Assembly: GCA_002840155.1 (NCBI GenBank)
Contig: PGZH01000003.1
Coordinates: 1-64,000, forward strand
DNA length: 64,000 nucleotides
From: Gammaproteobacteria bacterium HGW-Gammaproteobacteria-13
GTDB lineage: Bacteria > Pseudomonadota > Gammaproteobacteria > Pseudomonadales > Pseudomonadaceae
Direction: 5' to 3'
The notes beneath the pieces were generated by a model. The model did no database searches and had not been told where the DNA came from. It was given only the letters and a program-made list of their open reading frames with translations. This document shows positions 52,408 through 63,296 of this stretch, piece by piece. Within the stretch, counting starts at the first letter, position 1. Every line of letters begins with the position of its first letter. The position numbers were made by a program, and so were the translations under genes.

Positions 52408-52932
52408 TTAATTAAGCGGCGCAACCGCCCACTCAGGGCAGGCGGCCTCGTCAATCTGTACCGCACAGTGAACCGGGACACGCGCAAAGAGTTCCAGCAG
52501 ATCGCTGTTGCGCAGACGCACGCAGCCATGGGACAGCGCTACGCCCATGGGCTCGCTGTCCGGCGTACCGTGTATGTAGATATAGCGGCGAAAGGTATCG
52601 ACAGCGCCCAGACGATTGCGGCCGGGCTCACAACCACTCAGCCAGAGAATGCGCGTAAGAATCCAGTCACGGCCGGGAAATTGCGCGTGCAATTCAGGCG
52701 ACCAGACCTCGCCGGTCCAGCGTCGCCCACGCAGCACAGCGGCATTTGGCAAACCCTCGCCAATCTTCGCCCGCACCTGGTGCAAGCCACGCGGCGTACA
52801 GCCGGAACCATTGCGCTCACCAGCGCCATTCAGCGCAGTGGAAACACTCAGGCGCAGCTGCAGCTGCCCGTTAGCGAAGCCGTACAGGCACTGATCAGCG
52901 AGGGAAATATGCAGAAAATCGAGAGCAACCAT
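52408..52932 (-). CDS. YkuD-domain enzyme without signal peptide
   Basis: A 174-residue protein with the YkuD signature: H121 in YIHGTPDSEP and the nucleophile C137 in SHGCVRL. There is no signal peptide or membrane helix, unlike periplasmic L,D-transpeptidases. It is 21 bp upstream of the cytosolic recycling enzyme NagZ. Cytosolic YkuD proteins of Acinetobacter (ElsL) and Vibrio (LdcV) act as L,D-carboxypeptidases on recycled muropeptides, so a similar role is likely by inference. A cell-wall cross-linking role is the alternative. Confidence 0.75.
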   Translation of the reverse strand: MVALDFLHISLADQCLYGFANGQLQLRLSVSTALNGAGERNGSGCTPRGLHQVRAKIGEGLPNAAVLRGRRWTGEVWSPELHAQFPGRDWILTRILWLSGCEPGRNRLGAVDTFRRYIYIHGTPDSEPMGVALSHGCVRLRNSDLLELFARVPVHCAVQIDEAACPEWAVAPLN

Positions 52933-52979
52933 GGGCGGCTAGCTTAGCGGATAGCATCCACCAAGCCCACCCGCCGAGG

Positions 52980-53687
52980 TCAAACTTTGCTGGGAACGGC
53001 TGGAGTTTTGGTGCGCGGCTTGAGCTGAGCGCTGGCCAGGGCTTCATCGGTCAGACCGGTTTCCGAACGCATACCGGCAGCCAGAAACGGCACCATCAGG
53101 CGCATCACCTGCTCAATCGAGGTATTAACGCCGAAATCGGTTTCCGACATGGCCCGCAGGGCCTTGATCCCGGACATGCTGAACGCTGCGGCGCCGAGCA
53201 TAAAGTGCACACGCCAGAACAGTTCCAGTGGAGGAATGCGTGGAGCGGCTTCATGTACCAGCTGCATATAGCGGCGGAACACCTTGCCGTACACCTCTTC
53301 GAGGTACTTGCGCAGGTGCCCCTGGCTCTGGCTGAAGGCCAGGCCCAGCAAGCGCATAAAGATTGAAAGATCATTACCACTGCGCGGCTTCACTGCCAGC
53401 GCCTGCTCGACCAGCAACTCAAGCAGCTCTTCCAGGCTGACCTTGGTTTCCGGCTTGGCCTGACGGCGATCCAGTTCACGCTCCAGGCTTACGCAGAAAG
53501 GCCCGAGAAAGCGCGAGAACACTGCCTGAATCAAGGCCTTCTTCGAGCCGAAGTGGTAATTCACCGCAGCCAGGTTTACCCCTGCCTTGCTGGTGATCAA
53601 ACGCAGAGAGGTTTCTGCGAAACCTTTCTCCGCAAAAAGCTGTTCTGCCGCATCGAGAATGCGTTCAACGGTTTCCGACTGGGCCAT
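52980..53687 (-). CDS. psrA: TetR-family fatty-acid regulator PsrA
   Basis: A 235-residue regulator. MAQSETVERILDAAEQLFAE begins the DNA-binding domain, with the helix-turn-helix LRLITSKAGVNLAAVNYHFG near 28-47. In P. aeruginosa PsrA binds long-chain fatty acids, represses fadBA and activates rpoS. ATG 53687 gives the family start. Two palindromes at 53705-53731 indicate autoregulation. Confidence 0.93.
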   Translation of the reverse strand: MAQSETVERILDAAEQLFAEKGFAETSLRLITSKAGVNLAAVNYHFGSKKALIQAVFSRFLGPFCVSLERELDRRQAKPETKVSLEELLELLVEQALAVKPRSGNDLSIFMRLLGLAFSQSQGHLRKYLEEVYGKVFRRYMQLVHEAAPRIPPLELFWRVHFMLGAAAFSMSGIKALRAMSETDFGVNTSIEQVMRLMVPFLAAGMRSETGLTDEALASAQLKPRTKTPAVPSKV

Positions 53688-53704
53688 GACTCTTTTCATC
53701 TGAA

Positions 53705-53731
53705 CAAACACTTGTTTGAAACATACGTTTC
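53705..53731 (-). promoter_or_regulatory. Two PsrA operators upstream of psrA
   Basis: CAAAC-ACTT-GTTTG (53705-53718) and GAAAC-ATAC-GTTTC (53718-53731) both match the PsrA consensus (G/C)AAAC-N2-4-GTTT(G/C). They share one base and lie just before the psrA ATG, giving a simple autorepression layout. Confidence 0.85.
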
Positions 53732-53899
53732 AGCCGCCCGCATTGTCAAGCCGGGCAAACCATCTTGTGGCCGGGTGGTCACAGACATCCGCTAAAGGTA
53801 CAGACTAACCCTAGCTAGACGCCCCGTGAGAGACCCGAGTAACAGTGCGCTGCAACAGACGACATAAAGGTCAATTGAGTAGAGATCAGAACACAAGGA

Positions 53900-53951
53900 T
53901 TGCCAACCGCTGATCACTGTATATAATCCCAGTCACTGTACAAAAAAACAG
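53900..53951 (+). promoter_or_regulatory. lexA promoter with two LexA boxes
   Basis: A promoter TTGCCA (53900-53905), 16-bp spacer, TATAAT (53922-53927) is overlapped by CTG-N10-CAG at 53917-53932. A second CTG-N10-CAG follows at 53936-53951, next to the start codon. Both fit the LexA consensus, so lexA is SOS-controlled. Confidence 0.9.
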
Positions 53952-53959
53952 AGCCGACC

Positions 53960-54571
53960 ATGCTAAAACTGACGCCGCGCCAAGCTGAAATTCTTGCCTT
54001 CATTAAGCAGTGCCTTGAAGACAACGGCTACCCGCCTACCCGAGCGGAGATCGCCTTGAAACTGGGGTTCAAATCACCCAACGCAGCGGAAGAGCACCTC
54101 AAGGCCCTGGCTCGCAAGGGTGCCATCGAAATGACCCCTGGCGCTTCACGCGGCATCCGCATTCCTGGCTTCGAGCCTAATGCCGAGGAAGACGAAGGCC
54201 TACCTGTGATTGGCCGCGTCGCCGCCGGTGCGCCGATCCTGGCGCAGCAGCATGTCGAAGAGTCCTGCAAGATCAATCCAGACTTCTTCCACCCCAAGGC
54301 CGACTACCTGCTGCGCGTACGCGGCATGAGCATGAAAGACATCGGCATTTTCGATGGCGACCTGATGGCCGTTCACACCACTCGCGAAGCCCGTAACGGG
54401 CAAGTAGTAGTGGCGCGCCTCGACGATGAAGTGACCGTCAAACGTTTCAAGCGTGAAGGCAACAAAGTCTGGCTGATTGCGGAAAACCCGGAGTTCGCGC
54501 CGATCGAAGTAAACCTGGAAGAACAGGATTTGATTATTGAAGGCTTGAGCGTCGGCGTTATCCGCCGCTAG
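53960..54571 (+). CDS. lexA: SOS repressor LexA
   Basis: A 203-residue repressor. The N-terminal winged helix covers residues 1-65. Self-cleavage is at A89-G90 within VAAGAPIL. The catalytic dyad is S124 (GMSMKD) and K161 (TVKRF). It represses SOS genes until RecA triggers cleavage. Start ATG 53960. The TAG stop lies within the CTAG at the edge of the downstream mobile element. Confidence 0.97.
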   Translation: MLKLTPRQAEILAFIKQCLEDNGYPPTRAEIALKLGFKSPNAAEEHLKALARKGAIEMTPGASRGIRIPGFEPNAEEDEGLPVIGRVAAGAPILAQQHVEESCKINPDFFHPKADYLLRVRGMSMKDIGIFDGDLMAVHTTREARNGQVVVARLDDEVTVKRFKREGNKVWLIAENPEFAPIEVNLEEQDLIIEGLSVGVIRR

Positions 54572-54886
54572 CAGGCCGTTGAAAACGTAGGCGACGACTG
54601 CATGGATGCAGGAGTTAGAGCGAAGCAGGAAGCCCGAGCCGAGGCAGGCGAGACAAGGAAAAAATGGCCGAGGAACGCAGCGCAGCGAAGTAACAGCCAA
54701 CGGCTGGCCCGTAGGGTGAACGCAGCGAATCAAGCGGACTGCACTCGCTGGCGAGTTTACGACTGTAAATGAGCATTACTCGTTCCACTCGCCCTTCGGG
54801 CCGCGCTGAAGCGCGTTAACCGCAAGCGGTTTGCCGAGGGCATTTTTAACGCAGTATCGACAACGCAGGTAGTTTTCAACCACCTG
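54572..54886. mobile_element. MITE-like element with CTAG target duplication
   Basis: A 315-bp non-coding block lies between lexA and sulA. Its ends are inverted: CAGG-CC-GTTGAAAAC on the left (54572-54586) and CAGG-TG-GTTGAAAAC on the right strand (54886 inward), 13 of 15 matching. Both are flanked by CTAG (54568-54571 and 54887-54890). A 4-bp YTAR duplication is typical of the IS5 group, so IS5-type mobilisation is inferred. No transposase or plausible ORF is inside. Its core resembles the repeat at 33573-33670. Confidence 0.7.
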
Positions 54887-54900
54887 CTAGTGGAGGATCT

Positions 54901-55377
54901 ATGCAGTTCCCACATTCACTGAACCGTACACAACTGCCTTTGTTCGATGCGTTCCTGGCATCGACGGTAACGCCATTACTTGCCGATAGCGCTGAGCTGC
55001 CCTGGCAGGATGATGGGACAGAGGCGTTCAGTGAACTGTCGCTGCGTGGCGCAGCCGGGCACTGCCTGAACCTTCTCGCGCCGATTCTGCGTGAGCTTAG
55101 CGACAACCACGACGCACGCTGGTTAACCCTGATCGCGCCACCCTCAAGCCTTACCCAGGCTTGGCTGCGCGAAGCAGGCCTGAACCGCGAACGCATTCTG
55201 CTGCTGCACCCGCGCGGCGAACAGAGCGCGTTGGAGTTGGCGCAACAGGCGTTGACGCTGGGACGCAGCCACACGGTTGTCAGCTGGCTGCACCCTCTAG
55301 AACGCAAGGCGCGGCAACAGCTTGAGCTGGCCGCACGTCTGGGCAAGGCACAAAGCCTGAATATCAGTTTGGGATAG
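54901..55377 (+). CDS. sulA: SOS cell division inhibitor SulA
   Basis: A 158-residue SulA that blocks FtsZ polymerisation during SOS. Family blocks are RWLTLIAPPSSLTQAWLREA near 77 and VVSWLHPLERKARQQLE near 126. The ribosome-binding site TGGAGG (54891-54896) lies just outside the mobile element. No LexA box is seen directly before sulA, so expression should come through lexA readthrough. Confidence 0.9.
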   Translation: MQFPHSLNRTQLPLFDAFLASTVTPLLADSAELPWQDDGTEAFSELSLRGAAGHCLNLLAPILRELSDNHDARWLTLIAPPSSLTQAWLREAGLNRERILLLHPRGEQSALELAQQALTLGRSHTVVSWLHPLERKARQQLELAARLGKAQSLNISLG

Positions 55378-55489
55378 ATGGCCAGAGGTCACGCACAAGG
55401 AATGTGCGTATCAGCCAGTAGAAACCTGATGCAAGAAACAGCCAATGCGAGCAGAACGCTCTAGCTCAGAGCCCGGAAGAGTTCTGCAA

Positions 55490-55723
55490 TCAATGCAGAA
55501 CTCGCGGCCCTTCTTCCTGCTGGAAATTATTTTCGGCCAAGCGCCCTGCCATCTGCACACCGACATTGAGCATGGCCTTGGCCACCTCGACGTGCTGCCC
55601 CTGTAGAAAGGCTTTGGCATCAGCAGAGAAATCCAGCACCACCAGCGACTCTTCATCCTCTGCACGACGCAGGGCAATGCGCCCGTCGGGCAATTCAACA
55701 ATTTCCAGGAATGATGTAGGCAT
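55490..55723 (-). CDS. Conserved hypothetical protein (PA3009-like)
   Basis: A 77-residue protein starting MPTSFLEIVELPDGRIALRR. It is acidic, without signal peptide or membrane segment, and ends in NNFQQEEGPRVLH. It lies convergent to sulA and matches by position a Pseudomonas hypothetical. I do not know its function. The first half could form a small beta-sheet (EIVELPDGRIALRR, LVVLDFS), with a helix after it. Confidence 0.7.
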   Translation of the reverse strand: MPTSFLEIVELPDGRIALRRAEDEESLVVLDFSADAKAFLQGQHVEVAKAMLNVGVQMAGRLAENNFQQEEGPRVLH

Positions 55724-55801
55724 TGGCTTAGCTCTCCACGAAAGGCCGACAGTGTAACAGCCGACCCGGGCTCGCCCTAGTCCGCCGGTCCAATCAGCCT
55801 C

Positions 55802-56320
55802 TTACCATTCGCTCAGGGTTTGCCGAAAGCGCTGTGCCAGAGCCTTCAACTGCTGACGCCAGGCTTCAAGCGTTTCCTGCGCCAAGGGTGCAGCTTCTTC
55901 GTCCAGACTAACCGCCGTGATCAATGGCGTAGCGGGATCAACCTTGGCCTTCTTACCCGCCTGCGGCGGCTGAAACAGCTCGGCATAGGCCTTGAGCAGC
56001 TGAGCAACCCAGCTGTCAGCGGACTGTGCCAGCTCGACCAGCTCACCCAACTCCTGGCTTGGCGCCGCCTGTAACACTGCCTCAGTAAGGAAGCGCTCGG
56101 CCTGCGGCGCGGCGCTGTCCGGCAAGCGGTAGTAACCGGCAATCTCATGACACAGGCCGAGCAAGGCACCGTACAGATGAAATAACGCAGCCTCGCGCTC
56201 GGCCTGGATCAAGGCTAGAGCATTCATGCTCTGGCCTTGTTCAGCCTTGCGCCAGGACTCCAGCGCCAGGCCGGCATAGAAAATTTTCTGGTTGGTGCGG
56301 GTATAGAGTTCATTGGCCAT
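55802..56320 (-). CDS. DUF6586 family protein
   Basis: A 172-residue helical protein beginning MANELYTRTNQKIFYAGLAL. It corresponds to PA3010 of P. aeruginosa and the DUF6586 family of unknown function. No signal peptide. ATG 56320 is chosen; the ATG 33 bp upstream (56353) is less likely. It lies between topA and the PA3009-like gene. Confidence 0.75.
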   Translation of the reverse strand: MANELYTRTNQKIFYAGLALESWRKAEQGQSMNALALIQAEREAALFHLYGALLGLCHEIAGYYRLPDSAAPQAERFLTEAVLQAAPSQELGELVELAQSADSWVAQLLKAYAELFQPPQAGKKAKVDPATPLITAVSLDEEAAPLAQETLEAWRQQLKALAQRFRQTLSEW

Positions 56321-56402
56321 TGCGGCGCCCTCCATAACGGATTGGATAAGCATACGCGCGCCGGCCAGCGGCAGACGCGCGTTGTGCTAAATCAGCTGTT
56401 GA

Positions 56403-59012
56403 TCAGCTCTTGTCTTCGACTTTCCACTTGCCGCCATCAAAGAACGCACGCCAGCCAGTCGGCTTGCCGTCGACCTCGGTCTGCACGTACTGCTCCTTGG
56501 TCTTGCGGCTGTAGCGGATCACCGCTGCACGACCTTGCGGGTCTTTCTTTGGTGCGTCGCAGAGGAAGTGATACTTGGGATCGATCTCATCGCGATGCGG
56601 GATCAACTCGAGCACCAATGGCGCGCGGGTTTCGCGGTTTTTCGGGAACTGGCTGGCAGCCAGGAACAGACCCGAAGCGCCGTCGCGAAGGATATAAGTG
56701 TCGTTGACCTTCTCGCACTTGAGCTCCGGCATCTTCACCGGGTCCATTTTCGGCGGCGCCGCTTCACCGCTTTTCAGCAGTTTGCGGGTGTTCTTGCACT
56801 CGCTGTTGGTGCAACCGAAGAACTTGCCGAAACGGCCGGTCTTGAGCTGCATCTGGCTGCCGCACTTGTCGCAATCCAGACTCGGGCCTTCGTAGCCCTT
56901 GATGCGGTACTGGCCCTGCTCCACTTCATAGCCGCTGCAATCGGGGTTATTGCCGCAGATATGCAACTTGCGGGTTTCATCGAGCAGGTAGGCGTCCATC
57001 GCGGTCGAGCAGATCGGACAACGGTGCTTACCGAGCAGCACGCGCGACTCCGACTCACCCTCGTCATCGGCGGCAATTTCGTCACCCGGCACCAGGTTGA
57101 CGGTGGCCTTGCAGCGCTCTTTCGGCGGCAGTGCATAACCGGAACAACCGAGGAATACGCCGGTTGATGCGGTACGAATGGTCATCGGTCGGCCACAATC
57201 GCGGCAAGCGATATCGGTCAGCGTCGGCTGGTTGGCACGCATGCCGCCCTCGCCCGCTTCAGCCACTTCAAGCTTCTTCTTGAAGTCACCGTAGAACTCG
57301 TCGAGCACATGCTTCCACTCACGTTCGCCCTGGGCCACATCGTCCAGGTGCTCTTCCATGCCGGCGGTGAAGCCGTAGTCCATCAGATTGGAGAAGCTTT
57401 CCGCCAGACGCTCGGTGACAATGTCACCCATCTTCTCGGAGTAGAAGCGACGGTTGTGCAACGCCACATAGCCGCGGTCCTGAATGGTGCCGATAATCGC
57501 CGCATAGGTCGACGGACGACCGATACCGCGCTTCTCCATCTCCTTAACCAGGCTGGCTTCCGAGTAGCGCGCCGGCGGCTTGGTGAAGTGTTGGCTAGGG
57601 TCGAGCTTGACCAGTTTGAGCACTTCGCCCTGATTCATTTCCGGCAATACATCGTCGTCGCCCGGCTTGCTCAGCTGCGGCAACACGCGGGTATAACCGT
57701 CGAACTTGAGGATACGGCCCTTGGCACGCAGCTCGAACTGCGCCGCCGTCACGGTAACTGTGGTCGACAGGTATTCAGCCGGCGGCATCTGGCAGGCGAC
57801 GAATTGGCGCCAGATCAGCTCATACAGCCGCTCGGCATCACGCTCCATGCCTGACAGCTGAGTCGGCTTGAGGTTGACGTCGGAAGGACGGATCGCTTCG
57901 TGCGCTTCCTGGGCGCCTTCCTTGCTGCTGTAGGCAATCGGGTTGGCGGGCAGGTACTTCTTGCCGAACTCGCCTTCGATAAAGTCACGCACCATGCTCA
58001 CGGCATCAGCCGAGAGATTGGTCGAGTCGGTACGCATATAAGTGATGTAACCGGCCTCATACAGACGCTGGGCCATCATCATGGTTTTCTTCACCCCAAA
58101 GCCCAGGCGGTTGCTGGCGGCCTGCTGCAGGGTGGAGGTAATAAACGGCGCCGAAGGCTTGCTGCTGGTCGGCTTGTCTTCGCGCTTGCTGATGCTGTAG
58201 CTGGAAGCTTTCAGCGTGGCCAGGGCCGCCATGGCCTGGGCCTCGTTCAGCGGTTTGAAGGCAGCGCCGTTCTCACGTGCTACTTCAAAGCGCACATTGG
58301 CACCTTTGGCAGTGCCCAGATCAGCGTGCACTTCCCAGTATTCTTCAGGGACGAAAGCGCGGATCTCTTTCTCACGCTCGACCACCAGCTTCACTGCTAC
58401 CGACTGCACACGGCCGGCAGACAGGCCACGGGCGATTTTGGCCCATAGCAACGGCGAAACCATATAACCCACTACACGGTCGAGGAAGCGCCGCGCCTGC
58501 TGGGCATTGACTCGATTGATATCCAGCTCACCAGGCTTGGAAAACGCTTCCTGGATCGCCTTCTTGGTGATTTCGTTGAACACCACGCGTTTGTAACGGC
58601 TGTCGTCGCCACCGATGGATTCGCGCAGGTGCCAGGCAATGGCTTCCCCCTCGCGGTCCAAGTCGGTTGCGAGATAGATGGTGTCAGCATCCTTGGCCAA
58701 ACGGCGCAATTCCTCGACCACCTTCTCCTTGCCTGGAAGGATCTCGTACTTGGCTTTCCAGCCGTGTTCGGGATCAACCCCCATGCGCGCAAACAGCTGA
58801 CGCTTGGCTTTTTCCTTGGGCGACAACGCCGGTACTTCACCTGCAGCGGCTTTACCACGCTTGACCGGCTCTTTGGCGGTACTCGCCGAACCACTGGTGG
58901 GTAGGTCACGGATGTGGCCGATGCTCGACTTCACCACGTACTCGTTGCCCAAGTACTTGTTGATGGTCTTGGCCTTGGCCGGGGATTCCACGATGACCAG
59001 CGATTTGCCCAT
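56403..59012 (-). CDS. topA: DNA topoisomerase I
   Basis: An 869-residue type IA topoisomerase. The TOPRIM acidic motif is [15 protein letters not shown] (about 116-130). The active tyrosine is Y325 in ITYMRTDS. Three C-terminal zinc ribbons carry CRDC, CPIC and CDKC motifs near 605-745. It relaxes negative supercoils. Start ATG 59012. Confidence 0.96.
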   Translation of the reverse strand: MGKSLVIVESPAKAKTINKYLGNEYVVKSSIGHIRDLPTSGSASTAKEPVKRGKAAAGEVPALSPKEKAKRQLFARMGVDPEHGWKAKYEILPGKEKVVEELRRLAKDADTIYLATDLDREGEAIAWHLRESIGGDDSRYKRVVFNEITKKAIQEAFSKPGELDINRVNAQQARRFLDRVVGYMVSPLLWAKIARGLSAGRVQSVAVKLVVEREKEIRAFVPEEYWEVHADLGTAKGANVRFEVARENGAAFKPLNEAQAMAALATLKASSYSISKREDKPTSSKPSAPFITSTLQQAASNRLGFGVKKTMMMAQRLYEAGYITYMRTDSTNLSADAVSMVRDFIEGEFGKKYLPANPIAYSSKEGAQEAHEAIRPSDVNLKPTQLSGMERDAERLYELIWRQFVACQMPPAEYLSTTVTVTAAQFELRAKGRILKFDGYTRVLPQLSKPGDDDVLPEMNQGEVLKLVKLDPSQHFTKPPARYSEASLVKEMEKRGIGRPSTYAAIIGTIQDRGYVALHNRRFYSEKMGDIVTERLAESFSNLMDYGFTAGMEEHLDDVAQGEREWKHVLDEFYGDFKKKLEVAEAGEGGMRANQPTLTDIACRDCGRPMTIRTASTGVFLGCSGYALPPKERCKATVNLVPGDEIAADDEGESESRVLLGKHRCPICSTAMDAYLLDETRKLHICGNNPDCSGYEVEQGQYRIKGYEGPSLDCDKCGSQMQLKTGRFGKFFGCTNSECKNTRKLLKSGEAAPPKMDPVKMPELKCEKVNDTYILRDGASGLFLAASQFPKNRETRAPLVLELIPHRDEIDPKYHFLCDAPKKDPQGRAAVIRYSRKTKEQYVQTEVDGKPTGWRAFFDGGKWKVEDKS

Positions 59013-59077
59013 GGATTGGAAAATTCCTGAAATTCGGTAAATAAATGCGGGAGGCGCTGTACTGCCTGCTAGCGCGG

Positions 59078-59097
59078 CACCGCTATATATAGTGGTG
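59078..59097 (-). promoter_or_regulatory. Inverted repeat at the topA promoter
   Basis: CACCGCTATA-TATAGTGGTG is a near-perfect 20-bp inverted repeat (9 of 10) with a central TATATATA that can serve as the -10 of topA, 66 nt upstream. It may be an operator or a supercoiling-sensitive promoter element. This is inference. Confidence 0.4.
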
Positions 59098-59137
59098 GTC
59101 CGGCCGAGGTCAAGCGCAGCAGTGGCCCGATGTCAGC

Positions 59138-59374
59138 TCAAGGCCGAGTGAACAGTGCGGTTTCAGCCTGAATCAAAGCAAAGCGTGGAACCGTCTCGCC
59201 GTCCACCTCAACGCTTTCACAGAACATCTCCAGCGGCCTCACCCACAGACCAAACTCGCCGTACAGCGCCTGATAGACCACCATCGCCTGTTCCGTTTCG
59301 GAATGCTGGGCTACACCAAACACACGGTATTCAGGGCCTTTGTAGTGGCGGTAGAGGCCGGGCTGTAGCTGCAT
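59138..59374 (-). CDS. DUF1653 family protein
   Basis: A 78-residue protein with the DUF1653 pattern: GLYRHYKGPEYRVFGVAQHS (6-25), VVYQALYGEFGLWVRP near 32, and a final FALIQAE. This small beta-rich family has no known function. ATG 59374 (MQLQPGLYRHY) is used; the longer upstream extension belongs to fadA sequence and is rejected. Confidence 0.8.
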   Translation of the reverse strand: MQLQPGLYRHYKGPEYRVFGVAQHSETEQAMVVYQALYGEFGLWVRPLEMFCESVEVDGETVPRFALIQAETALFTRP

Positions 59375-59407
59375 GGGTGAATTCCTTGAAGATTTTCTGC
59401 TGATAAA

Positions 59408-59438
59408 CAAAAACCGGGGCACTGGGCCCCGGTTTTTT
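59408..59438. terminator. Terminator after fadBA
   Basis: CCGGGGC (59414-59420) pairs with GCCCCGG (59426-59432), with A5 on the left and T6 on the right, so it works in both directions. It ends the fadBA transcript. Confidence 0.9.
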
Positions 59439-59460
59439 CCATCTCTTACACCGGTGAAGC

Positions 59461-60651
<1,191 letters not shown>

Positions 60652-60666
60652 CTAGTCTGTCCGCGA

Positions 60667-62814
60667 TTAACCGAAAAACTTCTGGCCGTTAGCGGCCATT
60701 TCGCGAAGCTTGGCAGTCGGGGTGTACAGCGCGCCCAGCTCGGCGTATTTGTCGGCCAGGGCAACGAACTCGGCTACACCGACGGTATCGATGTAACGCA
60801 GCGCACCACCGCGGAACGGCGGGAAGCCGATGCCGTAGATCAGGCCCATATCGGCCTCAGCTGCGGTATCAACAATGCCGTCTTCCAGACAACGCACGGT
60901 TTCCATGCACAGAGGAATCATCATGAAGTTGATGATGTCTTCATCAGTCACTTCACGCTGCTCGGTCACGATGGACTTCAGCAGGTCGTAAGCCACTGGG
61001 TCAGAGACCTTCTTCGGCTTGCCGCGCTTGTCCATTTCGTAGGAGTAGAAGCCTTTGCCGTTCTTCTGGCCCAGGCGATCTGCTTCATACATCACGTCAA
61101 CCGCAGTACGGCCTTCAACAGCCATGCGATCCGGGAAGCCTTCAGCCATTACGTCACGGCCGTGGTGACCGGTGTCGATACCGACTACGTCGGACAGGTA
61201 CGCCGGGCCCATTGGCCAGCCGAACTTCTCCATGACTTTGTCGATACGCACGAAGTCCACACCGAAACCGAGCAGCTTGGAGAAGCCACCGAAGTACGGG
61301 AACAGCACGCGGTTAACCAGGAAGCCTGGGCAGTCGTTGACCACAACCGGGGTCTTGCCCATTTTCTTGGCGTAAGCAACGGTGGTAGCCACGGCTACGT
61401 CGCTGGACTTCTCGCCACGAATCACTTCAACCAGCGGCATCATGTGCACAGGGTTGAAGAAGTGCATGCCGACGAAGTTTTCCGGACGCTTGAGGGCCTT
61501 GGCCAGCAAGTTGATGGAAATGGTCGAGGTGTTCGACGCGAGGATGGCGTCTTCTTTAACCACGCCTTCCACTTCAGCCAGCACGATCTGCTTGACCTTG
61601 GGGTTCTCGACCACAGCTTCGACAACGATGTCGACAGCGCCGAAGTCACCGTAGGACATGGTCGGACGAATCGCGGTGAGGGCTTCAGCCATCTTCGCCG
61701 GGGTCATACGACCTTTGGCAACGCGACCGCCGAGCAGCTTGGACGCCTCGGCCAGACCCATCTGGATACCCTCTTCACGGATATCCTTCATCAGGATCGG
61801 GGTGCCCTTGGAAGCGGACTGGTAGGCGATACCGCCACCCATGATGCCAGCGCCGAGTACGGCAGCCAGTTTCACGTCTTTGGCGATTTCGTCGTACTGT
61901 TTGGCTTTCTTCTTCAGGTCCTGATCGTTCAGGAACAGGCCGATCAGGCTGGCAGCAACCGGGGTTTTAGCCAGTTTGACGAAGCCAGCAGCTTCCACTT
62001 CCAGCGCTTTATCGCGACCGAAGTTGGCGGCTTTCTGAATGGTTTTGATCGCTTCAACCGGCGCCGGATAGTTCGGGCCGGCCTGACCTGCAACGAAACC
62101 TTTGGCGGTTTCAAAGCACATCATCTGCTCAATCGCATTGAGCTTGAGCTTTTCCAGCTTCGGCTGACGCTTGGCCTTGTAGTCCAGCTCGCCAGAGATG
62201 GCGCGCTTGATCAGGTCCAGGGCAGCGGCTTGCAGCTTGTCAGCGGCAACCACGGCATCCACGGCACCCATTTTCAAGGCGTCAGCCGCTTTGTTCTCTT
62301 TACCACCGGCAATCCACTCAACGGCGTTATCGGTACCGATAACACGCGGCAGACGTACGGTGCCGCCGAAGCCTGGGTAGATGCCCAGTTTGACTTCTGG
62401 CAGGCCAACTTTGGCGCTTTCGGCCATGACGCGGTAATCCGCGGCCAGGCACATCTCAAAACCACCGCCCAGGGCGATGCCGTTGATCGCGACAACAGTC
62501 GGAACATTGAGGTCTTCAAAATCACTGAAGATCTTGTTGGCTTCGAGGTTGCCAGCCACCAGTTCTTCGTCCGGCAACTTGAAGTTGTCGACGAACTCGG
62601 TGATGTCGGCGCCGACGATAAATACGTCTTTGCCACTGGTGACAATCACGCCCTTGATCGAACCATCGGCCTTGATCGCATCAACGGATTGACGCAGTTC
62701 ATTGAGGGTAAGACGGTTGAATTTGTTGACGGATTCACCCTTGAGGTCGAATTTCAATTCGACGATGCCACTCTCAAGAGCCTTAACCGTGATGGCTTTA
62801 CCTTCGTAAATCAT
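60667..62814 (-). CDS. fadB: Fatty acid oxidation complex alpha subunit
   Basis: A 715-residue fusion protein. The N-terminal enoyl-CoA hydratase part includes [19 protein letters not shown] near 108-126 and the glutamate at [13 protein letters not shown] near 139. The C-terminal 3-hydroxyacyl-CoA dehydrogenase has [17 protein letters not shown] near 320 for NAD. ATG 62814 begins [13 protein letters not shown]. It forms the fadBA operon (PA3014-PA3013). Confidence 0.96.
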   Translation of the reverse strand: MIYEGKAITVKALESGIVELKFDLKGESVNKFNRLTLNELRQSVDAIKADGSIKGVIVTSGKDVFIVGADITEFVDNFKLPDEELVAGNLEANKIFSDFEDLNVPTVVAINGIALGGGFEMCLAADYRVMAESAKVGLPEVKLGIYPGFGGTVRLPRVIGTDNAVEWIAGGKENKAADALKMGAVDAVVAADKLQAAALDLIKRAISGELDYKAKRQPKLEKLKLNAIEQMMCFETAKGFVAGQAGPNYPAPVEAIKTIQKAANFGRDKALEVEAAGFVKLAKTPVAASLIGLFLNDQDLKKKAKQYDEIAKDVKLAAVLGAGIMGGGIAYQSASKGTPILMKDIREEGIQMGLAEASKLLGGRVAKGRMTPAKMAEALTAIRPTMSYGDFGAVDIVVEAVVENPKVKQIVLAEVEGVVKEDAILASNTSTISINLLAKALKRPENFVGMHFFNPVHMMPLVEVIRGEKSSDVAVATTVAYAKKMGKTPVVVNDCPGFLVNRVLFPYFGGFSKLLGFGVDFVRIDKVMEKFGWPMGPAYLSDVVGIDTGHHGRDVMAEGFPDRMAVEGRTAVDVMYEADRLGQKNGKGFYSYEMDKRGKPKKVSDPVAYDLLKSIVTEQREVTDEDIINFMMIPLCMETVRCLEDGIVDTAAEADMGLIYGIGFPPFRGGALRYIDTVGVAEFVALADKYAELGALYTPTAKLREMAANGQKFFG

Positions 62815-63296
62815 CAACTGATCTCCACGGTATGGAAGCTGAACAGTACACATCGGAGCCAACCAGCAAGCTACTCCACGGCATAGCCGTCTCAGAGTAG
62901 CCCCAATCAGCCTGGCACACCCACCGACGCGATAATCGGGCTGTAAAGGCGGTGCCTTTGAAGGCAAACGCTCAATTCATACGCCCGTTTGATTTGGGTG
63001 TGCACACCTTCAAGGAAAAGCCCCTACTTGTCAATTGGCCTGTAGTGACTGCAAAGGCGTACAAAAAATTACGTTCAGGCTTACAGCAGCGCGCCAGTGA
63101 CTCTGCAGCGAACAGGCGGCCATCCGCAGCGATATACGATTACTTCGCCAACTCTGTAGACAGAAGTGTGATCCAGCGCATACCTAGCCAAATGATTTGG
63201 CTGCAGGTACAGTCGTCTCAATACGGCCGTTTTAGACCGCCCGTAGCCAAAACAAAAACAATTAGAGCCCAATCAAGGGCGCACGGAGTTTCCCCC
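62815..63296. other. 482-bp intergenic region upstream of fadB
   Basis: A non-coding stretch between the divergent fadB and the exported-protein gene. It holds a PsrA-like site (62978-62991) and a long imperfect hairpin at 63181-63209 (TACCT AGCCAAA TGA TTTGGCT GC AGGTA). The short reading frame at 63081-63272 has no ribosome-binding site or conserved feature and is not called a gene. Confidence 0.6.
62978..62991 (-). promoter_or_regulatory. Candidate PsrA operator for fadBA
   Basis: CATAC-GCCC-GTTTG matches the PsrA palindrome except for one base (T for A in the left half). It lies about 164 bp before the fadB ATG. PsrA regulates fadBA in P. aeruginosa, so this site is a reasonable inference. 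Confidence 0.5.

Noticed and set aside
63081-63272. A 63-codon minus-strand frame between fadB and the exported-protein gene
   Set aside because: No ribosome-binding site, no similarity, and it overlaps an intergenic hairpin and promoter region.
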